Origin: Cordilura impudica | Lineage: Eukaryota; Arthropoda; Insecta; Diptera; Scathophagidae | DNA length: 64,000 nt | NCBI GenBank assembly: GCA_963682025.1 | Contig: OY821521.1 | Coordinates: 197,419,526-197,483,525 of the forward strand | Reading direction: 5' to 3' | Part shown: one piece after another, positions 11,725 through 23,878 of the stretch | How positions within the stretch are numbered: the stretch's first letter is position 1 | How the letters are laid out: every line of letters begins with the position of its first letter | Translations under genes and position numbers: made by a program | Notes under the pieces: model-generated | What the model saw: only the letters and a program-made list of their open reading frames with translations | Database searches by the model: none | Told to the model about the DNA's origin: nothing

Positions 11725-12559
11725 TTGGAAATTATGTGTTTTTTATATTTTGAATCCTCTGGACATAACTTTCGCTTTTATATCACACCACCATAAAAAA
11801 AAGAACACCTACCCACCCACCACCCATTGAACACCATTATAATATCAGAAAAAAAACACATAAAATCTCAAATCCCTGTGTAATTAACCTACCTTTTATG
11901 TCATTTCTTTACAACTCATATTTCCATTTCTCATTTTTTGGCTTCTTATTTTTCTTTAAACATTATATTTCATGTTTGTCTTTCTTTTATCATCTAATTG
12001 TTCCTTCTTTTACTACTAACTCTTTTTTTTTATTTGTTTACTTTCATTTAACATAGAAATTTATTTACAGAAAACTAACGTGGTATTTTTAAAATTAAGT
12101 GTAGAAACAAGTTTCCGGCGATTTTTATTTAAATCGTAAGTTAAGCATTTATTGTGAAAGAACACAATCCGCTCAACGCAAAACCGCACCACTCCAAAAA
12201 TCATGAAATTATGAAATCGTTGAGATTTGCATTTAAGAAAATGATATTTTATGTCATTTAAAGAAAATTCAGTTCGAGTAAATGGTAAGAATTTAAGAAA
12301 TATATTTATGGACGTTGAATATATAGTGAATGACTAAAGTCTACCTGCAGTCTCATATAATGTTTTTCTGAAAAAAAAAAAAAATTATTTCATAGAAAAC
12401 GAATGATACAGTTTTTTTTCGAAAATCATCAAAGTCAAAAAACTAAAAGTTAAATTAATTCATTTGTCCTTTAACAAAAAAACAAAAAACAAAACACACA
12501 AAATAACAAAAATATGGCATGACAAAAGTGTACAAACAGGTCAGTCTTAACAATAAGTT
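11725..12559 (+). other. 3' UTR of the short Kdm4B form or intron
   Basis: AT-rich DNA after the short-form stop, with no coding signal. I could not identify the polyadenylation site that would end the short transcript. Confidence 0.4.
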
Positions 12560-13745
12560 TATAATACCTATAAATATAATAAAAAGGACATGTTTGTTTG
12601 TTTTTTACCTTTTGACGCTAAAACAACTGAACCGATACACGTGAAATTTGGCACACAGATAGTGTTTTCTCTGGAAGGAGCTATAGGCTAGGTTTTTATT
12701 TGATGCCACGCTCCCTTTTACGCCCAATTTGTGTAATATTATATAACCTATTTTTTACGCAACCACGCCTTAACTACTTAACCGATTACCTGAAAATTTC
12801 GCACACAGGTAGTGCTGCCTCTGAATAGATTACTATGCCATACAAGGTCTTGATTGGATGTCACACCCCACTTAAAATCCATTTTTTTGCATCATTATTT
12901 TGCTATCACTACTAATATTGTAAGGTCTGCACGCAGCCATTTCACCATTTAAGTCTTTGTCAACCAGAGTAGGTGTTCATGATCTCAAGGCTTCCGGAAA
13001 TGCATTCATTTGAATTTATTTTTGCTCTATCTGCTTTAGTAAAAGTATTTGTATTAGTTCAATGATAATTTAAATACTAATTAAAGATTTGAAAACCATT
13101 GATAGCAGGGAATGCGAAACGTTTCGTGAAGCCTGTGAAGTATTAGGGTTGATGGAAAATGACACACACTGGGACCTAACTAGAGGCCGTGTTATGTTCT
13201 TCCCCAAGGAAAAATGAGGGAGCTTTTTGGAATTTTAATAGGTATGTGGGGGTTATCGAAACCTTTGGAACTCTGGCAGGATTACAGGATTGATTTGTCT
13301 GAAAACATTCTTCGCAGAAGGCAAATAATTAATTCTGATGCTACATTTGACGATGACGCCTCCATCGAGGCTACGTATATTATTGAGGACAAGTTGATAT
13401 CGATAGTGGGGAATGATATAGGCCAGTTTTGTATCCGCGGCCAATTAGATTACAAAATGCGGCCGATGAGTTGTCAAGAGAATTATGCTACAGCCTCACT
13501 GTTATTAATGCAGAAATCGCGAAAAAGATGCCTAGATTTCTCCCCGAATAAAAAAATGATTTTGAAAAGATAATAACGCAGATCAGTAGAGATGATGGTG
13601 CTCTGTTCTTCTTGGATGCTCTTGGTGCTACAGGTCAAACATTCCTACTAAATCTTTTATTGGAATACATTCGTAAAGACTCCAACATCACTATTGCAAT
13701 AGCTTCCTCAGGGAAGCACACTCTGTTATTTCTGATCAAAAATTT
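12560..13745 (+). mobile_element. Helitron remnant (helicase fragment), + strand
   Basis: A 5'-type segment (gtttgtttgttttttacctt, then 'aactgaaccgatacacgtga') is followed by broken reading frames that match the PIF1-like helicase of Helitron RepHel proteins. These are FREACEVLGLMENDTHWDLT near 13119, then ELFGILIGMWGLSKPLELWQ (13217-13276), IEDKLISIVGNDIGQF, and a degraded Walker A, FLDALGATGQTFL, near 13610. Stops and frameshifts interrupt it. The Rep domain is missing and the ends are not resolved. Confidence 0.8.
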
Positions 13746-13959
13746 TTTTTTATTAGATATATTAACTGTTTTATTTAATAAGAAATAAATGTGTACATTT
13801 CAATAAATTACACCTAGCTTAAGGTAACCAGTAATTCATTGCCATAACTAATTTAAATTTATACAATATTTATTCAATAGATCATGTTGCTTGGTTCTCT
13901 TCAGTCTTCTTGACTAGATTTCTTCACAACATAGGATGGAAGATTCGGGGTTGTTATTT

Positions 13960-14212
13960 GTTGTTTTATTGTTTCATCGACTTTGATTCAAGATCTCGAT
14001 GAATAACAATTTTTCAGACTTACCAGAGCGCGTTTACAACGTCTCTAAGGATTTTGTTTTGAATTCGTTGAATACTTTTAGTGTGTGTTTTAGCTGCACA
14101 TCCCCATAGTTGCCATCCATAGGTCCATATTGGTTTTATTACTTGATTGTAGATCAGCAATTTTTTGTATGGAGATAATCCGCATAAACCTTTAGGCAGT
14201 TGACATTGGACA
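13960..14212 (-). mobile_element. Jockey-type non-LTR retrotransposon fragment
   Basis: The minus strand encodes LLIYNQVIKPIWTYGWQLWG and a following RIQNKILRDVVNALW-like segment. This is the conserved C-terminal end of jockey-clade reverse transcriptase proteins. The rest of the element is absent. Confidence 0.75.
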
Positions 14213-14384
14213 TAAAAAACGATTACTATAAGTCAGTCAGCCACGAGACTATAAGAAAATTTTTGAAAATGCACAAGTACTCATCATCACATATAGCTAG
14301 AAAGAAGTGATTGCTTTCTGCTATTAGCATTGAAAAGCGGCTCAACTTTGATATGGCTAACGTTAACAACCCTGCGGAGAACTC

Positions 14385-14995
14385 GAATGACGTTATTTTT
14401 TTTTTTTTTTTTTTTTTTTTGATGATGCTTAATAATATTATATTATCATGATGGACCCATCAAAGTTTGGAGAGAAGGCAAACACTTCCTTCTAGCAGAA
14501 GAATATCATTATATCAACAGTGAATTTTGACAAGCTTTCTGTAATGGCGTAGGGTTGTATCTCAGCTAATGGCGTTGTTGAGCTGCGTATTTGTATTGAA
14601 ATTATGACGAAAGAGTATTATGAATGAATTGTCAAGGAGCGCGAATAGTTTCGGGTTTGTTGATCCTCAAAACCCAAATAAACTGAAATACAAGTTGTCT
14701 CTGGACAATGACCCCAAACACAAATCATAGCTTTGCAGGACCTGGCTGCAGTATAATTTCAATAAAGTGATTGCCACACCTACCCAAAAACCTGACCTAA
14801 GTCCCATTGAAAACTTTTGGACTTTTTGAGGAAGAAAAGAGGTCCTACCAATAAAAACGCATTTATCAAAGCAATACAAGAACAATGGCAGAAAATCCAA
14901 GAATATTATAACATTAATGGCCTTATAAAGTCAATGTCGCGTCGTCTAAGTTCAGTCTTGGATGCTAATGGCCACCATACCAAATATTAACACTA
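14385..14995 (+). mobile_element. Tc1/mariner transposase remnant
   Basis: A broken frame near 14700-14990 gives DPKHKS, then WLQYNFNKVIATPTQKPDLS followed by PIENFWTF, and later SMSRRLSSVLDANGHHTKY. This is the DDE-domain end of a Tc1 transposase with several stops. Inverted repeats were not resolved. A long T-run (14398-14420) lies at its left side. Confidence 0.75.
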
Positions 14996-15073
14996 ATACT
15001 ACATGTGTTTTGATTTTGCAAATAATTAATTGACAATTGCTAATTTTTTTGTTTTTGTTGTATGTACATATAT

Positions 15074-15571
15074 ATCAAAAATATTTGACCTAGACCTTTT
15101 ATTATATCGATCGACTCAGAATCCGTCCGTCCGTCTGTGTGTCCATGTAAACCTTGTAAACAAACTACAGGTCGCAAATATGAATATATTTTGATGGAAT
15201 TTAGTACATAAGCTTCTATCGTCCATAAGATGAACGCTATTGAAATTGGAGAAAATCTGATCATGTTCAGACCTAGTCTCCATACAAATTACCCCTATGA
15301 AGTCGACTTAAATTGCCATAATATCCAAAGTATCATATAGATCTCGGTCAAATTGGGGTTGTGTATGTTTATTACATCCATTTATCAGTAGTCCAAAAAT
15401 AAACCCAATGGATAGTTCTGAAGGCAAAAAAATTAATAAAAATGCCTCCCATATTTGGTTAATGCTTATTTTTTATATCTAATTAGTTGGACCTAAGAGA
15501 TAGGGTCTCTAAACGCATGGTTTAGGGTATCGCATAGTCAATCTGGACCGACTATAATTTCCTTACTTGTT
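15074..15571 (-). repeat. Dispersed hairpin-ended repeat, copy C
   Basis: Reverse orientation relative to copies A, B and E. It runs from 'tcaaaaatatttgacctaga' to a decayed form of the palindrome (agtcaatctggaccgact) followed by the family terminus 'ataatttccttacttgttt'. The ccgtccgtccgtctgtgtg run is at about 15125. Confidence 0.7.
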
Positions 15572-15597
15572 TGTTTTGTTTTATAATGGAATTTACC

Positions 15598-15775
15598 ATT
15601 TTTATACCCTCCGCACCACTGTGCAGAGGCAATATATCAATTCATTTGTAACTAATCGAAATAAATTCCGGAGACCCCATAAACTATATGTATATATTCT
15701 TGATCCTTATAAAAGCAGAAGTCGATCTAGCGATGTCCGCCTGTCTGTCGCAATGTGTCGAGTAGGTCGTACTAC
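15598..15775. repeat. Second dispersed repeat family, copy 1
   Basis: Starts tttttataccctccgcacca and carries 'gaccccataaactatatgta', 'tattcttgatcc' and 'gatgtccgcctgtctgtc'. A related copy lies at 48508-48745. It is a separate family from the hairpin-ended repeat, although both contain a GTCCG/TCTG run. Confidence 0.55.
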
Positions 15776-16745
15776 TTAGGCTTAAATGTTTCGTCATAAC
15801 CTGCAGCAGTTTGGTGTTGCATTTGGAGGCTCTAGTCGAGGAATGACGTACGAAAATGTAAAGATACTCTGAAAAAATTTCATATAAAAAACTAAAAATA
15901 GTGAAAAATATGTATACGTAACAGAACATGTGCATATTGATATGTAATAGGGATGCATACCCATTTTTGATTGTTTGTTGCTTTTGTTTTTTTTTTTTTT
16001 TTTGTACATGTGAACAACAACAATCAAAAAAAATGTGTATGCATCGCTAATAAGCAAACAAAAATGTAATTGTATATGTTAACATTTATGCTGCTGACAT
16101 GTAATAATTGCTTTCAATTAAAAAAGCACAAAAATACCTTTAATATTTGAAGTTATTTTATTAATTTTAAACATAATTATAAAAAATCTAACCATGATAA
16201 TGTGAAATCTAGTCTTTATTGTCTCTTAGTGTTACCAACCTTGGTTATAATAATGTGGTTAGAACATTGATGGAGGTTCGGGATAGCCGCATTTAATACT
16301 CTTTTTTTTTTTTTTGTTTTATTAAAAAATTAATATTTACCCTTATTATATAATGAAAGAAAAAGTGAAAGAGAACTCCTTTTTGTTAATAAATTTTTAA
16401 TTTAAAAAGTGAAAACCATGATTTTTTTTCATTTTGCAAAGAATTTGTTGACAAACTGTATATTTTCTTGTATTTTGACTGCAATCTTTTGTCAAACGTC
16501 GGAAACTTATTTGCGCACCTGATTTTTCCTCACATATTTTATGTTAAATACTGGATACTGAAAAATTTCTATAATTGTAGTATTCACCAGAGTAGATTAT
16601 TGTTTTTATATACATATCAATTTTATTTTACTATCTTTGCAGTAGTTTATTTACTAATAACTTTGTAATGTCATTCCTAAGAATTTATTATTATTTTTTT
16701 TTTTTAAGAATAAAAATAATTTATTAGAAAACAACTACTTTTCAG
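15776..16745 (+). other. AT-rich intron sequence
   Basis: Intron DNA before the exon at 16746, with poly-T runs (for example 15990-16002). I see no conserved coding or element ends here. Confidence 0.5.
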
Positions 16746-17324
16746 ATACTTTACAAAAGCCTATAACGACAATAACAACAACTAGTGATCATCCCTCATT
16801 GCAATTTATGCAAAAGCAACGTAAATTTGAAGGAAAAATACCAAAACTTAATCAACAGCAAATAACAGCACCAATGACCACGTTTACAACTCTCAATAAC
16901 ACTTCGGCTTTCACTCCTACCACATCGATATCTTCTGTCATTTCCAACGACACTGACGACGTGGTGGCTGCCACAACAGTGTCAACAGAAACGACAATCT
17001 CTAGTCAAAATCCGAACGAGCCAACTATAGTCTATACGACAATGTTGCCGGCTGCTAACACATTAAATGGCATTCCATCTCATCTACAGCCGCAATATAT
17101 AACAATGCAGGCACCCACAACGACTTTAAGTCCTAACAACACTCACACAACTACAACTAGTCCAATACCGGCTGCAACAACTGATGGCGCTGTTTATCAG
17201 TATAAATCGGAAATAATATGTGATACTCAACATCAGTATCAACAACAGCAACAGCATCACCAACAACAGCAGCAGCAGCAGCAGCTTCAACAGTCAACAA
17301 CACTTTCTCATGACAACAGCCACG
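16746..17324 (+). CDS. Kdm4B: Kdm4B long-form exon 7 (Thr/Gln-rich)
   Basis: The acceptor tttcag precedes 16746 and a strong donor CACG|gtaagt follows 17324. The exon begins with two bases completing a codon and ends phase 1, so it joins exon 6 (phase 1) and exon 8 in frame. It encodes TLQKPITTITTTSDHPS, a KQRKFEGKIPKLNQQ basic patch, a Thr/Ser-rich middle and a Gln/His run before the donor. There is no folded domain; it looks like a transcription-regulator linker. The sites and frame are seen directly; membership in the Kdm4B transcript is inferred. Confidence 0.75.
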
Positions 17325-17795
17325 GTAAGTTTTTGCTATAGAGTTATTATAAACAAAAAGGTTTTGTTGTTAATTCAGTTTTTGCTTGTGTTTTGATAAT
17401 AAATATATATATAATTTTTTTATTATTTTTTTAAATTTTCTTAAATTTGTTACATTTTTTTAATTTTTTAATAAATTATTTTTAACTTTAACTCATCAAA
17501 CTCATTCTTAATTTAAGTATTATTTTTTTTATTAATAATCCTAATGGGGTATTGTTTTTTATTAACCAACCTACCTTTATTATTAATGTTATTTTAATTT
17601 TGTTAAAAGAAAAATCGTTTTTTTTTAGTTTTGTTTGTACTAACTTTTTTTTAACAAAATTATGCCAAAATTATTTTCCTACTCTAAAAGTTTACACCAC
17701 CACACCACCAACAACAACGTCCTAATTTTAACACTACATTTAACTTTCATTCATCCAGCGTAATTTTTTCTATCGCAGTGGGAATTGGTCAAACA
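17325..17795 (+). other. AT-rich intron sequence
   Basis: Start of the 17.2 kb intron between exons 7 and 8. No feature beyond poly-T and poly-A runs. Confidence 0.5.
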
Positions 17796-20700
17796 AGTTT
17801 CAAAAAGTTATAGTTCGTGAACATCTAGTGAATATTAATTGTAGTTGTAATTCAGAAAATATCAATTCGATTTCTATTGAATTCATGCTTTATTAAAAAG
17901 AAACTTTTTGAAATAAAAAAATTTCTTTTTGAAATGTAGAAAATATTAATAGAAATTCAGAAAATTTCATTTCTGAAAATATCATTAAAATTTAGAGAAA
18001 AAAAGATTTTGAAAATATAACATTGTTAAAAATTCAATATCAATTAAAATTCAGAAAACATTAAATTAAATTCAGAAAATATTAGTAAAAATTCAAAAAA
18101 TATCATACGAAATTTTAGAAAATAAATATTAAAATTCAGAAAATATCAATTAGAATTCAGAAAAAATGATTTTAAAAATACAATTTTGAATTCAGAAAAT
18201 TCTTTTCGAAATTCAGGAAACATCATTAAAAATTCAGATAATATCAATTAAAATTCACAAAAAAATCATATAAAAAACAGAAATTGAAATTCAGGAAATT
18301 CATTTCGAAATTCAGAAATAATCATTAAAAATTCAGAAAATAAAAATTGTAGTTCAGAAAATATCAATTAAAATTCAGAAAAAATGATTTTAAATATAAT
18401 TTTGGAATTCAGAAAATTCTTTTCGAAATTCAAAAAAAATCATTAAAAATTAAGAAAATATAAATTGTAGTTCAGAAAATATCAATTAAAATTCAGAAAA
18501 AATGATTTTAAAAATATAATTTTGGAGTTCAGAAAATTTTTTTCGAAATTCAAAAACATCATTTAAAATTCAGAAAATATCAATTAAAATTCAGAAAAAA
18601 TGATTTTAAAAATATAATTTTGGAATTCAGAAAATTGTTTTCGAAATTCAAAACATCATTTCAAAATTCAGAAAATATAAATTGTAGTTCAGATAATATC
18701 AATTAAAATTCAGAAAAAAATGATTTTAAAAACAGAAATAGGAATTCAGGAGATTTTGTCTAAAATTCAGAAAATTCCATTTGAAATTAAGAAAATATAA
18801 ATTATAGTTCAGAAAATATCAATTAAAATTTAAAAAAAAAAATGATTTTAAAATTATAATTTTGAATTCAGAAAATTCTTTTCGAAATTCAAAAAAGATA
18901 ATTAAAAAATCAGAAAATATCAATTAAAATTCAGAAGAAATGATTTAAAAAACAGAAATTGTAATTCAGGACATTTTGTCTTAAACTCAGAAAATTCTAT
19001 TTAAATTTTAGAAAATTGCAGTTATAATGCAGAAAATTTCAATTGATATTCAGAACACGTACATAAATTGAAAATTCAAAAATATCATACGAAATTCAGA
19101 AAACAAATACTAAAATTCAGAAAATGTCGATTAAAATTTTGAAGAAAGGATTTTGAAAATATAGTTTGGAATTCAGACAAAAAACAACATAAAAAATTTC
19201 GAAACTATATAATAAAAATTCAGAAATCATAAATTGTAATTCAGAAGAAAACAAGATTTTGAAAACAATATTTAAATTCACAAAATATCAATTAAAGAAA
19301 AACCATTTGAAAACATAATTTGGAATTCAGAAAACTTCATCTGATATTCAGAATGCATTATGAAAAATTCAGAAAATAAAAATTGTAGTTCAGAAGATAT
19401 CAATTAAAATGCATGTACACATCAATTGAAATTTAGAAAACATCATTAAATATTTATTTTGAATATATAAATTGTAATTCAGAAAATATCTATTGAAAAA
19501 GTTTCAGATAACATCAATTAAAATTCCGAAAATACTAATTGAAATTCAGAAAACTTCATCTAGACATTCGGAAAAATCCATTTGAAATTCAGAAAACATC
19601 ATTCAATATTTAGAAACTGTTGTAATTCAGTATATATCAAAGTAAATTCAAAAAAGTATTATTTAAAATTCAGAAAATATCAATTAAAATTGAAGAAAAT
19701 GTAGACATAAATTTGAAGAAGACATAAATTTGAAAACAAAATTTTTAATTCAGAAAATTCCATATGAAAACTAATATCAATTTAAATTTAAAAAATAAAT
19801 CATTTAAAAGCGTAATTTGGAATTCAGAAAGCTTTATTAAAAATTCAGAAAATATAAATTGCAGTTCAGAAAATATCAATTAAAATGTAGAAAAAAGCAC
19901 TTGAAAATTCAAAAAAAAAAAAAAATTAAAAGAAATTCAGAAGAAAAAATATTCAAATTCAGTAATATCAATTAAAATTCAGAAAAAATTATTTTGTTTA
20001 CATTATTTGGAATTCAGAAATTGAGAAAATTGCATTTGAAATTTAAAAAAATATAGAAAATATCAATTAAAATTTTGAAAAACGAATTGTAATTCAGAAT
20101 ACTTCATTTGACATTAAAAAATATTATTTGAAACTCAGAAGACATATTAATTAAATTAATTAAAATTCAGAAAAAATAATTTTGAAAACTGAAATTGGAA
20201 TTCAAAAAATTTTTTTTAAATACAGGTAATTGCGAAAATTCACTTGAAAGTCAGACATATCACATAAAATTTAGAATTAAATATCGAATTAAATTCAGAA
20301 AATATCAATGGATAATCAAAGCACGTCAATTGGAAATTCAAAAAATATCAAACGAATTTTAAAAAAATATATTAAAGTAACGATTTTAAATAAAAAAATG
20401 ATTGGAAAAAATAATTTGGAATTCAGAAAATTTCATTAGAAATTAAGAAAACATTATTAAAAATTCAGAAAACATAAAGTCAGAAAGCCGCAATTGCAAT
20501 CATTAAATATTCACAAAATATCAATTATAATACAAAAAAAATATCTATTAAAAAAATATTTAGAACCCTTCATTTGGACATTCAGAAAAATCCATTAAAA
20601 GTTTAGAAATCATCAGAAAGCAGCAATTGCAATAATTAAATATTCACAAAATATCAATTATAATTCAGAAAATATCTATTGAAAAAATATTTAGAACCCT

Positions 20701-21174
20701 TCATTTGGACATTCAGAAAAATCCATTTAAAGTTTAGAAATCATCTTTGAATATTTAGTATCGAAGTATCGAACTTTACTCAAGAAAATATTTGAACTCA
20801 GAAAACATCCATTGATATTCAGAACACATCACTAAATATGTATGGAGAAAATATCAATTGAATTTCTGAAAATCTGATTTAATATTTAAAAAAAAATAGC
20901 AATAAAAATTCAGAAAGCATTAATTGTTCTCAGAAACGTCAATTTAATGTTAGAAAATTTCAAAATGGAAGCTGAGGCGGCACTAGTTTTGTCATGAATA
21001 ATTTTATGTATAAAAAAAAATGTTTAGATAAAAAAAAAGAAACAAATCTGAATTTAATATAATTAATATTGTCTGAATTTCGATTGAGTTAGAAATTTAA
21101 ATTTTGTGAATTTTGAATTTATGTATTTTTTTAAAGTACGTTTTATGTAGTTCACGACCTAGAACTTTTTGCAA
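17796..21174. mobile_element. Inverted-repeat element filled with a short satellite, 3.4 kb
   Basis: The left end agtttcaaaaagttatagt is followed by tcgtgaac, and the right end gttcacgacctag by aactttttgcaact. They are near-perfect inverted repeats of about 27 bp. Between them lie about 3.2 kb of diverged, loosely tandem units close to aattcagaaaatatcaatta, with variants such as gaaaacatcatt. There is no transposase frame. A clear target duplication was not found. The same unit fills a different element at 55392-57276. Confidence 0.7.
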
Positions 21175-21182
21175 CTAACTAA

Positions 21183-21710
21183 GTAAAGGGTGTTTTTATT
21201 ATTATTATTTTTTTTAAATAAATAAATTACATAAAAATCGTGGTAATGGCCAAGATAATAACTTTATTTAACAGACACTTTTAGTCCATTAATATTGTAG
21301 TATGATTTCGGTTATATGGATCAAATAAAGCCCATTTGCGACCACTTTTTCGCCTTAATTTTTTTTCAGCAATGAGGCTCATTTTTGGTTAAATGCTGGC
21401 TTCGTCAACAAGCAAATTTACCGCATTTGTAGTGAAAAAATACACCCGCCATTATTGATACGCCATTATATCTGCAAAAACTAACTGGTTTGGTGTGCTT
21501 TATAAGCGAGATTATTGGTTCATATTTCATATTTTGTGGTGAAAAAGCATTATTCATAGCAGCCTGGGAGCCCTTATGCCTGAAATCATATTTAAATACT
21601 AATGTCATATAACCAATAAAGCCAATACCTTAATCATTACTACGATTTTTATGCGTTTTATTTAGTTTTAAAGTTATATACCTCATCCACAAAAAAAAAC
21701 ACCCTTTTTA
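21183..21710 (+). mobile_element. Mariner-superfamily remnant, about 530 bp
   Basis: Short inverted ends (aaagggtgttttt at 21184 and aaaacacccttttt at 21697) flank a piece whose plus strand reads NEAHFWLNAGFVNKQIYRIC. This resembles the DE-AHFxLNGxVNKQN block of mariner-type transposases found in insects. The rest of the transposase is deleted or decayed. Confidence 0.7.
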
Positions 21711-22856
21711 ACAAATTCCTACTGGGTTTTTTGTATGTCTCAGACTGGTTATACACATGTTCAACTAATCGCTTCCCTTAACGTTCCCAACAGACCATCT
21801 ACCTCCATATTTATTTCTTCCCTTATGTGCGTTTTTTGTTATTGTTTTAATTCTATTTGTTTTTTTATTTTGTTTTTGTTTTTTCACATTTAGTTTACCG
21901 CAAAATTCAAGTATTCTATATAATCAACAAACAAAGCAGCTGATTATCCTTGATTTTTTGCCAATTCCTTTTTTGGTATTTAAATCAATTCAAGAAAATA
22001 ATTTAGCAATGATTATTGAAACTATCTCGGAAATTTCCTCATTTTTTTTGGACAATTATAAATAAAAGCAACCAAATTTTGTTCTCTTCATAAAATGCAC
22101 AAAGTTATTATTTAATAATAAAAAGTATTTTGTAAAATCACAGTAAGATATAGAAATTTGCAAAACGAGGGTAAAAATGTTTATGACGACAAGCGAACAT
22201 TTCGTATAAATTTAGCGCAATGGATCAAACTATCTTCATCTTCTTCAAAAAAAAAATATATATATATATGAAAAAACCCATAATTGAGTTGTGAAAATAT
22301 AAATAAGGCAATTGTTATTTTTTTATAATTTTTTTTTTTTGTTTTTTTGTTTTTTAAGTATTATCATTTATAATTTTGTAGACCATTTAAATATGTAGTA
22401 TTTTATTTTATTTATTTTAAAACAAACAGAAACAAAGAGAGCAAGCACCGTTACACTGACACTCATTTTAAATATGTTCAAACAAGCTCTCAAAAATTTT
22501 GTTTACCACATTTTACAGTAAATGAGACAGAAATATGTTTTGTCTTTTTATTTAGTAAAATTTGTTATACAGTGTATCACTAAAATCAGTATGCAGCTAT
22601 TCATTCTATATATTTCTTTAAAATAAAACCGAGTTAATAAAAAAAAAATATATATATTTCAGTTTTGTAGGATCAAAGGCAGTTAACAATATTAATAAAA
22701 AACAAATTTACATAATTGTATTTTGTTTAATTTTACAGGGTGAACAATAAAATTAATATCACAAAAAATAGTATACAGTATAACAGATGTTTCGATTTTT
22801 AACCAAAAAATTTGGGAAATTTTTTTCAACTTAGTATTTAGTGGGGTATCCTTTGT
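21711..22856 (+). other. AT-rich intron sequence
   Basis: Contains a TA run near 22256 and T-runs near 22320-22350. No gene or recognisable element was found. Confidence 0.45.
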
Positions 22857-23621
22857 TATACCCTATACCACTATGTGGTTTGGGTATAATGACTTTGTGC
22901 TGCTGTTTGTAACTACCAAAAATATTTGACATAGACCCATCTTTTATTATACCGATCAGTTCAGAATCACTTTCTGAGTCGTTTTAGCGAAGTCCGTCCG
23001 TCCGTCTGTGTGTCCATGTAAACTTTGTAATCAAACTACAGGTCGCAAATGTGAATATATATTGATGAAATTTGGTATATAAGCCTTTATCGGCCATAGG
23101 ATGAACGCTATTGAAATTGGTGAAAATCGGTCCATGTTCAGACCTAGTCCCCATACAAAAGACCCCTATGAAATCGACATAAATTGCCATAAAATCCAAA
23201 CTATCACATAGATCTTAGTCAAATTGGGTTTGTATGTGTTTATTGTATCCATTAATCAGTAGTCCTAAAGTAATCCCTATAGGACAATTCTTACTCATAG
23301 GCCCCATATAGTGCGGCTTCCCGATCTTCACTTAAATCCACCAAAAAACAAAAATATTGCACAGATTATTCTCAAATTTGGTTTGTGTATATATTTTCAT
23401 AATATAAGTGACTACCAAATATGGTCAGGATCGGTCCATTTTTCGACCTAGCCCCCAAATATATATAGCACCCGATATGAACTTTTTCATATCTGCAGCA
23501 ACAATGGCACTCAAATTTGGTTTATGCTTATTTTCTATATCCAATTAGTTGGACCGATATAGGGTATATGTATAGGGTATCGTATAGTCGGTCTAGACCG
23601 ACTATAATTTTCTTACTTGTT
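22857..23621 (-). repeat. Dispersed hairpin-ended repeat, copy D (complete)
   Basis: A full copy of about 765 bp. It starts ttataccctata, then has the ACCACTATGTGGT palindrome, and ends with GTCGGTCTAGACCGAC followed by tataattttcttacttgttt. Only short open frames occur, so it is non-autonomous. Confidence 0.8.
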
Positions 23622-23878
23622 TTTTTTATAACTTATTGAAGTCGTGATTGTATTGAATAATCCATGTGTTGCATCACAGGGTCGTTATCCTGTTCAATTT
23701 TTTTTATATCTCAAAATACGAAAAACATTAAGCAAAATTTATAATAATTAATTAAAAATAACGTAGAATATTATTTTCCGATGAATCCAATAAAAAGAAA
23801 AATACGAAATTTTTTTTGTGTTTACAAATATGTTTACATATTTACAAAATTTCTATTTTCTAAAGGGTAGGTCTAGAA

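Noticed and set aside
15120..15145. CCGTCCGTCCGTCTGTGTG runs as independent microsatellites or regulatory sites
   Set aside because: They occur at the same internal position in each copy of the dispersed hairpin-ended repeat and are part of that element.
17800..21130. Possible CRISPR-like array because of regular short repeats
   Set aside because: There are no distinct spacers, the units vary and merge, and the context is a fly intron bounded by inverted repeats.
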